NCBI RefSeq assembly: GCF_001601815.1
Contig: NZ_LUKG01000010.1
Coordinates: forward strand, 24,557 to 59,875
Direction of reading: 5' to 3'
DNA length: 35,319 bases
Source: Flavihumibacter sp. CACIAM 22H1
Lineage (GTDB): Bacteria > Bacteroidota > Bacteroidia > Chitinophagales > Chitinophagaceae
Shown: positions 14,916 through 23,290 of the stretch, piece by piece
How positions within the stretch are numbered: position 1 is the stretch's first letter
Layout of the letters: the number at the start of each line of letters is the position of its first letter
Notes under the pieces: model-generated
Databases searched by the model: none
What the model was told of the DNA's origin: nothing
What the model saw: the letters and a program-made list of their open reading frames with translations, nothing else
Program-made: the position numbers and the translations under genes

Positions 14916-17747
14916 ATGGACAAAAGACTTTTTCTACTCGATGCAATGGCACTGATATTCCGGGCCTATTATGCACTGATTCGTAGTCCGAGAATAACTT
15001 CTCAGGGCAAAAACACCAATGCGCAGTTTGGTTTTACCAATGCGCTGCTTGAATTAATCAATAACCGCAACCCTACCCATATGGCGGTTTGCTTTGATAC
15101 CCAAGCTCCTACTGAACGTCATACTGATTTTACCGAGTATAAAGCCAACCGCCAGGAAGCTCCGGAAGACCTGCTATTGGCCATTCCCGATATAAAAAGA
15201 ATTATTCGGGGTTTTAATATTCCGGTAGTTGAATTGGATGGGTTTGAGGCGGACGACGTGGTGGGTACCCTCTCCAAGCAGGCCGCGGCCGCAGGTTATG
15301 ACGTATTTATGGTGACCCCTGATAAAGATTATGGTCAACTGGTTTCCGACAAAATCAAGATATATAAACCTGGCTACCAGGGAGGAGATATCGAAATAAT
15401 GGGCCCGGAACAGGTTTGTTCAAAGTGGAATATCAAATCGGTTGACCAGGTAATTGATATGCTGGGACTGATGGGTGATGCTGTTGATAATATTCCAGGA
15501 ATTCCCGGTGTGGGCGAAAAAACCGCCTCCAAGTTGTTAAGCGAATTCGGTAGCCTTGAAAATATCCTCGCAAATGCTGATTCCATTAAAGGTGCGGTCG
15601 GAGAAAAAGTCAGAAACGGCCGTGAATCAGCAATTCTTTCAAAAAAGCTGGCCACCATTATTACCACCGTACCCGTAGAATTTCACGAAGAAGACTTTCG
15701 CCTGAAAGACTGGAACAAGGATGCATTACGGGAAATCTTTACCGAACTGGAGTTTAAATCTGTTGCCAAGCGTCTGTTAGGTGAGGATATTTCAACACCC
15801 AACCAGGCAGCACAGGGAGTACAAACCGACTTGTTTGGAAATGTTGTGGGTACGCCAAAAAATGGCGTAGCACCTTTACAGGACAGCGAAACGGAGGAAA
15901 ATTCCATAAATAATGGTCTTATTGTAGATAAAAACATCCAAAATACCCCCCATAATTATGAACTGGTGGAAGGTACAGATGCGATTGACGCCCTGCTTAG
16001 ACAATTATTAGCGGAGCCGGAGATTTGCTTTGATACTGAAACCACCAGCATTGATGCCAACGATGCGGAATTAGTAGGCCTTTCTTTTTCTGTTAAGCCA
16101 CATACCGGGTTTTATATTCCTTGTCCGGCTGATCAAACCAAAACCAAAACGATCCTCAATCAATTGAACCCCTTGTTCCGGGATACGACCAAAACCTGGG
16201 TAGGCCAGAATATTAAATACGATTTGCTGGTACTCAAATGGTACGGTGTTGAGCTGGCCGGAAATTTATTTGATACCATGTTAGCGCATTATGTGATAGA
16301 ACCGGAAGGGAAACGCAACATGGATCTTTTAAGTGCTAAATACCTTGGGTATGAACCCGTACATATTGAAGAACTGATCGGGAAAAAGGGGAAAAACCAG
16401 GGCACCATGCGCGACGTGGAGATAGAAAAGGCAAAAGACTATGCCGCAGAAGACGCCGATATTACCCTGCAGCTGAAGCATAAATTTCTGCCCCTGCTGG
16501 AATCGCTGGAGGTAAAATCCGTTTTTGAAAAAGTAGAGAACCCCCTTGTTAAAGTGTTGACAGATATGGAGTTTGAAGGAATACGGGTAGATACCAATTT
16601 CTTGCAGGAATACTCTAAAGACCTGGAAACCAATGCCAAATCAGCAGAAGAACGGGTATATGCTGCTGCAGGTGTGCGCTTTAACCTGGCATCACCCAAG
16701 CAGTTGGGAGAAGTGCTTTTTGAAAAACTAAAGCTAGACCCCAAGGCGAAAAAAACCAAAACCGGCCAGTATGCCACCGGCGAGGACGTACTTACAAAAC
16801 TGGCCCTGCAGAATCCGATCGTGGACGATATTCTCATTTTCCGGGAACTGACCAAACTAAAATCAACCTATGTAGATGCCCTTCCCCTCATGATCAATCG
16901 AAAAACAGGAAGGGTTCATACTTCTTACGCACAGGCCGTGGCCGTAACCGGGCGATTATCGAGCAATAATCCCAACCTGCAGAATATCCCAATACGTACT
17001 GAACGGGGTAAAGAGATCCGTAAAGCATTTATACCGAGAGATGCCGACCATATTTTATTATCAGCCGATTACTCCCAGATTGAACTGAGGATCGTTGCGG
17101 CCATTAGCGGAGATACGAATATGTGTGAGGCTTTTCGCCAGGGAAAGGATATCCATACTGCCACTGCAGCAAAAGTATATGGGGTTGATGAGGGAGATGT
17201 GACCAAAGATATGCGGCGAAAGGCCAAAAGTGTAAATTTTGGCATCATTTACGGCCAGGGCGCATTTGGCCTGGCAGATAACCTGGGAATTTCCCGCACA
17301 GAGGCAAAAGAGATCATCGATAACTATAAAAAGGAGTTCAGCGGCATAACCAGTTATATGGACGAAACTGTCAACTTCGCCAAAGAACATGGTTATGTAC
17401 AAACCCTAATGGGCAGAAAACGCTGGCTGCGCGATATAAATTCCTCCAATTTTACCGTACGCGGCTTTGCGGAACGAAATGCCATTAATTCTCCCATACA
17501 AGGTACGGCTGCTGATATGATTAAACTGGCAATGAGTGCCTTACACGAAACCATCAAAAAATCCGGACTGAAAAGCAAAATGATTCTGCAGGTGCATGAT
17601 GAACTGGTTTTTGATGCCCGGATGGAAGAGGTTGATCGCCTTAAACCCCTGATCCTGGAATGTATGCAACAGGCCATGCTCCTGCCTAATGACGTGCCCG
17701 TTATTGCAGAAGTTGGGCAGGGTACCAATTGGCTCGAAGCGCATTAA
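14916..17747 (+). CDS. polA: DNA polymerase I
   Basis: A 943-residue three-domain polymerase for Okazaki fragment maturation and repair gap filling. Residues 1-290 form the 5'-3' flap nuclease (MDKRLFLLDAMALIFRAYYAL; GFEADDVVGT; GDAVDNIPGIPGVGEKTA). Residues about 350-540 form the 3'-5' exonuclease, with intact FDTETT (D373, E375), so proofreading should be active. Residues about 560-943 are the polymerase: motif A SADYSQIELR (D718), motif B RRKAKSVNFGIIYGQG, and motif C LQVHDELVF (D895), each about 13 residues beyond the E. coli numbering. The full length is normal. It is probably transcribed from its own promoter abutting the start and ends in a hairpin 4 bp after the stop. Confidence 0.98.
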   Translation: MDKRLFLLDAMALIFRAYYALIRSPRITSQGKNTNAQFGFTNALLELINNRNPTHMAVCFDTQAPTERHTDFTEYKANRQEAPEDLLLAIPDIKRIIRGFNIPVVELDGFEADDVVGTLSKQAAAAGYDVFMVTPDKDYGQLVSDKIKIYKPGYQGGDIEIMGPEQVCSKWNIKSVDQVIDMLGLMGDAVDNIPGIPGVGEKTASKLLSEFGSLENILANADSIKGAVGEKVRNGRESAILSKKLATIITTVPVEFHEEDFRLKDWNKDALREIFTELEFKSVAKRLLGEDISTPNQAAQGVQTDLFGNVVGTPKNGVAPLQDSETEENSINNGLIVDKNIQNTPHNYELVEGTDAIDALLRQLLAEPEICFDTETTSIDANDAELVGLSFSVKPHTGFYIPCPADQTKTKTILNQLNPLFRDTTKTWVGQNIKYDLLVLKWYGVELAGNLFDTMLAHYVIEPEGKRNMDLLSAKYLGYEPVHIEELIGKKGKNQGTMRDVEIEKAKDYAAEDADITLQLKHKFLPLLESLEVKSVFEKVENPLVKVLTDMEFEGIRVDTNFLQEYSKDLETNAKSAEERVYAAAGVRFNLASPKQLGEVLFEKLKLDPKAKKTKTGQYATGEDVLTKLALQNPIVDDILIFRELTKLKSTYVDALPLMINRKTGRVHTSYAQAVAVTGRLSSNNPNLQNIPIRTERGKEIRKAFIPRDADHILLSADYSQIELRIVAAISGDTNMCEAFRQGKDIHTATAAKVYGVDEGDVTKDMRRKAKSVNFGIIYGQGAFGLADNLGISRTEAKEIIDNYKKEFSGITSYMDETVNFAKEHGYVQTLMGRKRWLRDINSSNFTVRGFAERNAINSPIQGTAADMIKLAMSALHETIKKSGLKSKMILQVHDELVFDARMEEVDRLKPLILECMQQAMLLPNDVPVIAEVGQGTNWLEAH

Positions 17748-17750
17748 GGA

Positions 17751-17786
17751 GTTTAGGGGTGGGGTAGTATCCGACCCCTAAACTTT
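17751..17786 (+). terminator. Hairpin directly after polA, probable terminator
   Basis: A perfect 10-bp stem GTTTAGGGGT (17751-17760) / ACCCCTAAAC (17774-17783) with a 13-base loop is followed by only TTT. An alternative pairing GGGGT (17761-17765) / ACCCC exists. The right half resembles a repeat at 22774-22790, so it may instead be an extragenic repeat unit. Confidence 0.6.
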
Positions 17787-17799
17787 CGTAAATTAGGGT

Positions 17800-18405
17800 A
17801 TGCCGCAGACTGACCAGCGAATCGATGCATATATAGCTAAAGCAGCGCCTTTTGCCCAACCTATTCTTCTGCATTTGCGGGAACAGATTCATAGGGCTTG
17901 TCCCGGAGTAGTGGAAACCATCAAATGGGGATTTCCCCATTTCGAATACAAGAGCTCCCTGCTTTGTAGTTTTGCTGCATTTAAACAACATTGTGCCTTT
18001 AGTTTCTGGAAAGCATCCCTGCTACAGGACCAGTTGCAGCAACACCATGCAACGGCTGAAAAATCAATGGGGCAACTGGGTCGTATCCGATCCCTTACCG
18101 ATCTGCCGGCTGAATTTTCCCACCTGCTTCAGGAAGCCATGCTGTTAAATGAACAGGGTATAAAACCCCCGCGAAAAAAAGCAACGGAACAAAAGCAATC
18201 TTTGTTACCGGCTGCATTTGAACAGGCACTCCGGAAACAACACCGCGCCTGGGAAATATTTGATAAGTTCAGTTATAGTAACCGGAAAGATTACATCGAG
18301 TGGATAACCGACGCAAAAACAACCAACACCCGCAGCAAACGTATTTCTCAAGCGGTCGAATGGATTGCCGAGGGCAAAACCCGAAACTGGAAATATTCAG
18401 GTTAA
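17800..18405 (+). CDS. YdeI/OmpD-associated family protein (DUF1801 + OmdA)
   Basis: A 201-residue cytoplasmic protein. The N-terminal DUF1801 domain has the family pattern VVETIKWGFPHFEYKSSLLCSFAAFKQH (about residues 38-65). The C-terminal OmdA region has AWEIFDKFSYSNRKDYIEWI and TRSKRISQAVEWIAEGKTRNWKY (about 147-199). Related YdeI proteins of Bacillus have been linked to protection from cationic antimicrobial peptides, but the biochemical activity is not established. The ATG at 17800 follows the polA hairpin closely, so it may be read at low level from polA. It converges with the acetyltransferase/nitrilase gene with a 5-bp gap and no clear terminator between them. Confidence 0.88.
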   Translation: MPQTDQRIDAYIAKAAPFAQPILLHLREQIHRACPGVVETIKWGFPHFEYKSSLLCSFAAFKQHCAFSFWKASLLQDQLQQHHATAEKSMGQLGRIRSLTDLPAEFSHLLQEAMLLNEQGIKPPRKKATEQKQSLLPAAFEQALRKQHRAWEIFDKFSYSNRKDYIEWITDAKTTNTRSKRISQAVEWIAEGKTRNWKYSG

Positions 18406-18410
18406 ACGGG

Positions 18411-19931
18411 TTATTTCAGCAAGCGTAGTTCATAAAGATCGTGGCGCCGGTCTTTCAGGGTGGTTACACTACCGTATTCATGCAATTCTGTTAACAGGGT
18501 AAGGTCTACATCGGACACTATGATCATTTCTGTATTGGGGGTTGCTTCTGCCTTTATCCCATTCACCGGAAAAGCAAAATCAGAAGGCGTCAGCACCGCC
18601 GATTGTGCAAACTGTAAATCCATATTATGTACTTTAGGCAGGTTGCCAACGGTTCCCGCAATAGCTACAAAGCATTCATTTTCAATGGCGCGAGCCGCGG
18701 CGCAATAACGCACGCGGTTATAAGCATTCTGCGTATCCGTTAAAAACGGAACAAATAAAATCTGCATGCCCTGGTCGGCCAGCAGGCGAGATAATTCCGG
18801 GAATTCCACATCATAGCAGATCAGTACCCCTACTTTCCCCGCATCCGTTTCTATTACTTTTATTGTATCGCCTCCCTTAATGGCCCACTCATATTCCTCC
18901 GATGGGGTGGGATGGATTTTATCATAGGAATCAATTCGTCCGTTTCGATGCAGAAAATAAGAGGTATTGTACAATTCACCGGCTCGCAGGCAGGGCATAG
19001 ATCCACCAATGATATTTACATTATAGGAGATGGCCAGCTTGGATAAAGCCTCTACAATATCCGGGGTAAAAGCGGCCAGCTCGCGGATGGCCGCATGGCC
19101 GGGCAAATGATTGAACTGTTCCATCAAAGGCGTATTAAACAACTCCGGAAGTAGACAGAAATCAGAGTTATAATCGCTCACCGCATCTACAAAATATTCA
19201 ACCTGCTCCAATAGATCCTTTAGCGATTTATAGGGTCGCATCTGCCATTGAACCAGCCCGATACGCACAAAATCTTTCCGCATCTTTAATACATTACTAT
19301 TGGGCTCGTAGTAAATATTATACCAGACCAGGAGGGTTGCATAACCGCGGGATTCTTTATCCTCCGGTAAATAATGTTGCATCACTTTTTTGATCTGGAA
19401 ATCGTTGGCCAGTTGAAAGCTGAGCGTACCATCGTGTAATTCTCTTCGCTTCACTTTATCGATGTATTCGCGGGGGGTCATGGAATCAGCATAACGCCCA
19501 TAGCCCGGTATACGCCCGCCGGCCACAATAGCTCGTAAATTCAGATTTTCACACAGTACTTTCCGGGCTTCGTAAAGGCGGCGTGCAAGACGTAAGCCCC
19601 GGAACTCCGGATGAATAAACATTTCGATTCCGTATAAAACATCCCCTTTGGGATCATGTGTATCAAAGGTATAATTGCCCGTTACCTGCCGATAGGAATG
19701 AGTATCGCCAAATCGGTTGAAATTTACAATCAGCGTAAGGGCGCAACCAACCACTTTGCCTTCGAGCGTTACACATATCTGACCCTGTGGAAACTTCCGG
19801 ATCAATTTATCCAAGGATGCTTCTCCCCAATATTGCCCTCCCATACTGGCATAGGCTTCAATCATGGATTCCTTTAACTCCTGGTAATCTGCCATGGTTA
19901 AATTCCGTACTTCGATTCTTGCATTTTCCAT
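18411..19931 (-). CDS. GNAT acetyltransferase fused to carbon-nitrogen hydrolase (nitrilase superfamily)
   Basis: A 506-residue fusion. Residues 1-200 are a GNAT domain: an acetyl-CoA binding loop RGLRLA at 111-116 after GIEMFIHPEF. Residues about 220-500 are a nitrilase-type amidase with an intact triad E263 (LLPELFN), K338 (SYDKIHP) and C372 (LICYDVEFPE). Members of this fused branch occur in several bacterial phyla, but their substrates are, to my knowledge, unknown; a combined acetyl transfer and amide cleavage on one metabolite is plausible. It has no signal peptide, so it is cytoplasmic. It is divergent from the DsbA-like gene with 108 bp between them. The frame and lengths of both domains are normal, so this is a genuine fusion, not an artefact. 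Confidence 0.93.
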   Translation of the reverse strand: MENARIEVRNLTMADYQELKESMIEAYASMGGQYWGEASLDKLIRKFPQGQICVTLEGKVVGCALTLIVNFNRFGDTHSYRQVTGNYTFDTHDPKGDVLYGIEMFIHPEFRGLRLARRLYEARKVLCENLNLRAIVAGGRIPGYGRYADSMTPREYIDKVKRRELHDGTLSFQLANDFQIKKVMQHYLPEDKESRGYATLLVWYNIYYEPNSNVLKMRKDFVRIGLVQWQMRPYKSLKDLLEQVEYFVDAVSDYNSDFCLLPELFNTPLMEQFNHLPGHAAIRELAAFTPDIVEALSKLAISYNVNIIGGSMPCLRAGELYNTSYFLHRNGRIDSYDKIHPTPSEEYEWAIKGGDTIKVIETDAGKVGVLICYDVEFPELSRLLADQGMQILFVPFLTDTQNAYNRVRYCAAARAIENECFVAIAGTVGNLPKVHNMDLQFAQSAVLTPSDFAFPVNGIKAEATPNTEMIIVSDVDLTLLTELHEYGSVTTLKDRRHDLYELRLLK

Positions 19932-20039
19932 ATACCGCCTTTAGTGTAAATTAAATAATAACCAGTTGCCTTAAAAGAAGGTTGTTAAGATCTCATTAAT
20001 ACTCGCTAAAATTACCGGTGAAAGCCAGTACTTTGCAGA

Positions 20040-20693
20040 ATGACCCCAATTATTTATTACTGTTATGATGCTTATTGTGGCTGGTGTTATGGGTTTAGCC
20101 CTGTAATAAAAAAAATTCAAACCCTCTATTCTGACCAGGTATCCTTCGAAGTATTATCCGGTGGCATGATTTTACCCGACCATCCCCGTCATATTGGGGT
20201 AATGGCAGGTTATATTGCCGAAGCCTATAAATCGGTGGAAGAATTAACCGGTATCCGGTTTGGGCAGGACTATCTCTGGCATATTTTTCATCCTGATCAG
20301 AGCGACTGGTATCCACATTCTGAAAAACCAGCTATTGCACTTTGTATTTTCAAGGAAATTTATCCGGATCTGCAGGTAGCATTTGCGGCCGATCTACAGT
20401 ATGCCCTTCATTTTGAAGGAAGAGATCTTTGTGATAAAGAGGCTTACCGGCACTTGCTGGAAAAATACCGGATAGATCCGGAGATGTTTTATGAAAAGCT
20501 TTCGTCGGATGAGTACAAAGAAAAAGCCTATTATGAATTTCAGCTTTGCAAACAATTGCAGGTAACCGGCTATCCCTGTGTATTAATCCAGGTAAGTGAA
20601 AGTAAATTTTTTATGCTGGCAAGGGGCTTTACCGAAGAATCCACACTGGTTCAACGGATTGAAGCGGTGCTTGCCGATCTGAACAAAAACTAA
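20040..20693 (+). CDS. DsbA-family thioredoxin-fold protein
   Basis: A 217-residue protein beginning IIYYCYDAYCGWCYGF with a C13-G-W-C16 active site and a later GYPCVLIQ segment giving the cis-proline loop. An all-helical insertion (HIFHPDQSDWYPHSEKPAIAL and following) is typical of the DsbA/FrnE subgroup. There is no signal peptide, so unlike periplasmic DsbA it should be cytoplasmic, perhaps a disulfide isomerase or a glutathione-dependent enzyme. TACTTTG at 20029-20035 is one base short of a -7 element and lies 4 bp before the ATG, as at polA. The stop is 4 bp before pfkB, so the two share a transcript. Confidence 0.87.
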   Translation: MTPIIYYCYDAYCGWCYGFSPVIKKIQTLYSDQVSFEVLSGGMILPDHPRHIGVMAGYIAEAYKSVEELTGIRFGQDYLWHIFHPDQSDWYPHSEKPAIALCIFKEIYPDLQVAFAADLQYALHFEGRDLCDKEAYRHLLEKYRIDPEMFYEKLSSDEYKEKAYYEFQLCKQLQVTGYPCVLIQVSESKFFMLARGFTEESTLVQRIEAVLADLNKN

Positions 20694-20697
20694 TGGT

Positions 20698-21624
20698 ATG
20701 ATTCTTACGGTTACCCCCAACCCCGCGGTTGACAAAAGCACCCGTACCAGCCAGTTAATTCCGGAAAAAAAACTTCGGTGCAGTGAGTTGGTGGTGGAAG
20801 CCGGGGGTGGCGGAATCAATGTTACCAAAGGCCTGCAACGCCTGGGTGCCCCAACCCTTGCATTGCTTACCAGTGGCGGTTTTAACGGTCAGCAACTGGA
20901 AGCCGTCCTTAAAAAAGAAGGCCTTACTTATTCCGCCGTTCCCATTACAGGAGAAACCCGTGAAAATCTGGTAGTGCTGGAAGAACAAAGCAATAACCAG
21001 TTCCGCTTTGTTTTACCCGGACCAATACTCGGTGAAGAAACAGCTGCTGCCATCCTGGAGCGGATACAGGCTTTGCCCAAAAAGCCGGAAATCATTGTTG
21101 GCAGTGGCAGCCTTCCACCAGGTTTTGCTGAAAATTTTTATGCAAAACTCGTGCTGCTTGCTGAGCGTATAGGCGCAAAGGCGATCATTGATTGTTCGGG
21201 AAAATCATTACAGTTAGCTGTTGAAGCCGGCGTTTATTTGATAAAGCCCAACCTGCATGAACTGAGTCAGCTGGTAGGCCTGGATAAGCTGGAGACAGAC
21301 CAGGTAGTGGATGCTGCCAAAACACTTCTTTCCGCCGGAGGGTGCAAAGTTGTGGCCGTATCACTTGGCGCTCAGGGTGCATTATTGGTAACCGGAAAGG
21401 ACGTGGTTCAGGTGCCGGCTCCCACGGTAAAAAAACAGAGCACAGTGGGCGCGGGCGACTCTATGGTAGCGGGAATCACCTACCAGTTATTCAAAGGAGG
21501 CAGCCCGCTTGAAATGATCCGCTATGGGGTGGCCTGTGGCACTGCTGCTACTATGAATCCGGGTACGCAGCTTTTCCGTAAAGACGATGTTGAGCGATTG
21601 TACAATTGGCTGGTACATCATTAA
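20698..21624 (+). CDS. pfkB: 6-phosphofructokinase II / 1-phosphofructokinase-family sugar kinase
   Basis: A 308-residue PfkB-family kinase that phosphorylates a sugar phosphate with ATP, feeding glycolysis. Residues 1-12 (MILTVTPNPAVD), the glycine-rich VEAGGGGINV (33-42) and STVGAGDSMVAG (248-259, with catalytic base D254) are all present. The overall pattern, including EKKLRC near 23-28 and GSGSLPPG near 135-142, is very close to E. coli PfkB (D256), which favours fructose 6-phosphate over fructose 1-phosphate. It is the second gene of a pair with the DsbA-like protein and converges on the DUF6265 gene after 13 bp. Start ATG 20698 is chosen over the out-of-frame ATG at 20693. Confidence 0.9.
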   Translation: MILTVTPNPAVDKSTRTSQLIPEKKLRCSELVVEAGGGGINVTKGLQRLGAPTLALLTSGGFNGQQLEAVLKKEGLTYSAVPITGETRENLVVLEEQSNNQFRFVLPGPILGEETAAAILERIQALPKKPEIIVGSGSLPPGFAENFYAKLVLLAERIGAKAIIDCSGKSLQLAVEAGVYLIKPNLHELSQLVGLDKLETDQVVDAAKTLLSAGGCKVVAVSLGAQGALLVTGKDVVQVPAPTVKKQSTVGAGDSMVAGITYQLFKGGSPLEMIRYGVACGTAATMNPGTQLFRKDDVERLYNWLVHH

Positions 21625-21637
21625 AGCTACCAGCACT

Positions 21638-22126
21638 TTATAGTTGTTTCCGAAAATAGAAATCTATCCGGCTGCTGCTATCTGCAGGTCCACCGTCAAT
21701 CCATGCATGCAGCGAATCTCTACCGATAAATTCATACACAATCCGCTTTGGATAATCATGGGTGGGGTTTTCAAAAACAACGGAATTGGGCGAATGGCGG
21801 GTTAGTTCGAAATCGATCCTGTCCTGTTCCGGTTGATTAAATGCTTTGGCCTGGTACAAAATTTTGTGGCTTGTTTGGCGTAAGCGGATTTCTTCAGATA
21901 CAAGGGTATCTTTTCCTGTTACCTTATACATCCTACCCTCTAACAGGGTAGCTGTTTTACGCGTCCACTCCTCAAATTCAGGAGTCGATTTATTGAGTCG
22001 TTGCCAGCGGCCTTCCAGCCTATCGAATGTTTTCATAGGATCAGCCTGCTGTCCCTGCATGGCTGGCTGTAGAAGCAGGAGGAAGAGTATAGACGTCAGA
22101 CAGGTGTTCGAACGGTATGCTAACAT
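21638..22126 (-). CDS. DUF6265-like secreted protein
   Basis: The start chosen is ATG 22126, giving a signal peptide (MLAYRSNTCLTSILFLLLLQPAMQ) and a 162-residue protein; the frame upstream to 22228 is Cys- and Ala-rich and unlikely to be translated. The mature part begins with FDRLEGRWQR, a lipocalin-like G-x-W start, and continues with strands such as EEIRLRQTSHKILYQAKA, IDFELTRHSPNSVVFENPTHDYPKRIVYEF and RIDFYFRKQL. The FENPTHDYPKRIVY motif is typical of DUF6265. It is probably a small beta-barrel that binds a ligand; its role is unknown. It is monocistronic and convergent with pfkB. Confidence 0.75.
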   Translation of the reverse strand: MLAYRSNTCLTSILFLLLLQPAMQGQQADPMKTFDRLEGRWQRLNKSTPEFEEWTRKTATLLEGRMYKVTGKDTLVSEEIRLRQTSHKILYQAKAFNQPEQDRIDFELTRHSPNSVVFENPTHDYPKRIVYEFIGRDSLHAWIDGGPADSSSRIDFYFRKQL

Positions 22127-22363
22127 GTTGGGGTATTTATTAAAATAGATCAATGAGCAGGCCTGGTTTATTTTCTCATTTATCCGGTGAATTGATGTAG
22201 CAGCCGCCGTAGGCCCGCAGCAGCACATCCCTCCCCTTACAACCTATTTTCCTGAACAACCGCACCCGGCAACCCTTGCGGTGCTCAGGCATTGGTCGGG
22301 TTCAACGGCAGCCATAAGCCGGTATCCCGTCAACTGGTCTCGTATAAGTCAACGGCGGCTCAG
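22127..22363. other. GC-rich intergenic region with a bulged hairpin
   Basis: This 237-bp gap separates two minus-strand genes. It contains GCACC (22262-22266), bulge CG, GCAA, loop CCC, TTGC, GGTGC (to 22284), a nine-pair stem that could end the VOC transcript, although no T-run follows. No tRNA or gene is seen; a plus-strand frame through here is a shadow of the VOC gene. Confidence 0.45.
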
Positions 22364-22747
22364 CTACTGAACCGGCACAGAATGCAGCGCAATTCGATTG
22401 CCTTCTGTATCCAGAATCACCGCCATAAATCCATGCTCGGGACTTATCTCTGTTTTCGGTATCAGGATGCTTCCGCCGGCTTCTTCTACCCGGTCCAATA
22501 CCACTTGAACATCCGGATTAGCGTTGAGGTAAACCAGGGTTCCGCTGGCCTGTGGCTGGTAAAAATCAGGTGCATAAACCAAGGCGCCGCCTATATAATT
22601 AAAATCTTCTACCGGAAACATGCGCATCGACAGATTCGGCATATCCAGTTTAACCATTTTTATGGCCAGGATGGTTTCATAGAATTTTTGCGCCCGTTCC
22701 AGGTCGGTGGTCGGAATCTCAAACCAGCTAATTGTATGTTGTGACAT
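22364..22747 (-). CDS. VOC family protein (glyoxalase/bleomycin-resistance fold)
   Basis: A 127-residue protein made of two beta-alpha-beta-beta-beta units. ISWFEIPTTDLERAQKFYETIL opens the first unit (about 6-27) and TLVYLNANPDVQVVLDRVEEAGGSILIPKTEI opens the second (about 71-102). HGFMAVILDTEGNRIALHS ends it in the usual way. Some VOC proteins bind a metal and act as lyases, dioxygenases or drug-binding proteins; the sequence does not identify the substrate. It is a single gene with no informative neighbours. Confidence 0.9.
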   Translation of the reverse strand: MSQHTISWFEIPTTDLERAQKFYETILAIKMVKLDMPNLSMRMFPVEDFNYIGGALVYAPDFYQPQASGTLVYLNANPDVQVVLDRVEEAGGSILIPKTEISPEHGFMAVILDTEGNRIALHSVPVQ

Positions 22748-22776
22748 AGTATTGATTTATATAGTTCTAAGAAGTA

Positions 22777-22821
22777 TCTGACACCTATACCAACAGTGTT
22801 CTAACACCTGTCTGACACCTA
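22777..22821. repeat. Three copies of an 11-bp repeat (TCTRACACCTR)
   Basis: Copies lie at 22777-22787 (TCTGACACCTA), 22800-22810 (TCTAACACCTG) and 22811-22821 (TCTGACACCTA); the last two are head to tail and the last covers the stop codon of the DUF1761 gene. Inside is a GTGTT-CT-AACAC palindrome. The sequence is downstream of DUF1761 and upstream of the VOC gene. It looks like a short extragenic repeat; its function is unknown. Confidence 0.7.
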
Positions 22822-23232
22822 CCGCCAGAGCCCAATAATCGCCCCCATTAAAACCAGCGCAACCACCGAGTACCCGCCATTGATCAATATATGCTTCCAG
22901 GATTTCAGCTCAAATAAACTATGAATAGCAATGGCGCAAAATGTCCAGATACCTGCTAAAAACCCGGCAGTTGCACCCCAGGCCAGATCCGTTTTTACCT
23001 CCGCTGTATCAACCAGGAACATCGCCAGGTTCACCGCCATCAACAAGGAAAATATCGCCGTAAAGCCAAAAATTTTTCCCTTATTGCCCGAACGGATCCC
23101 TTCTTCCGTTAAACCCGATTCCTTCATCCATATACGGCCAAATAACCCCGGTGAATACCAGATACCACCTACTACAAAGGCAGATAAACCGGCAGCCAGC
23201 ACTGCCAGCCAATTGATCGTACTCATGTCCAT
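22819..23232 (-). CDS. DUF1761 membrane protein
   Basis: The start chosen is ATG 23232 (MDMSTINW; MSTINW at 23226 is also possible); the long upstream frame overlaps the divergent kinase gene and is unlike a protein. The product is about 137 residues with four hydrophobic segments (LAVLAAGLSAFVVGGIWYS, IFGFTAIFSLLMAVNLAMFLV, LAWGATAGFLAGIWTFCAIAI, YSVVALVLMGAIIGLW). The GGIWYSPGLFGRIWMKESGL loop after the first segment is the DUF1761 signature. It is an inner-membrane protein with no known activity. It is divergent from the histidine kinase gene with 58 bp between starts. Confidence 0.87.
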   Translation of the reverse strand: MDMSTINWLAVLAAGLSAFVVGGIWYSPGLFGRIWMKESGLTEEGIRSGNKGKIFGFTAIFSLLMAVNLAMFLVDTAEVKTDLAWGATAGFLAGIWTFCAIAIHSLFELKSWKHILINGGYSVVALVLMGAIIGLWR

Positions 23233-23290
23233 ATTAACTGATTTGATTCCTAAACTATTAGGTAAATTCACATCTACCAAGTAAACCAGT

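Noticed and set aside
22200-22363. Possible tRNA-like or mobile remnant in the GC-rich gap
   Set aside because: It contains a GGTTCAA string but no matching stems or CCA-end; only one bulged hairpin is supported.
22292-22744. 150-codon plus-strand frame across the VOC gene
   Set aside because: It is a shadow of the minus-strand VOC protein, which has full family patterns.
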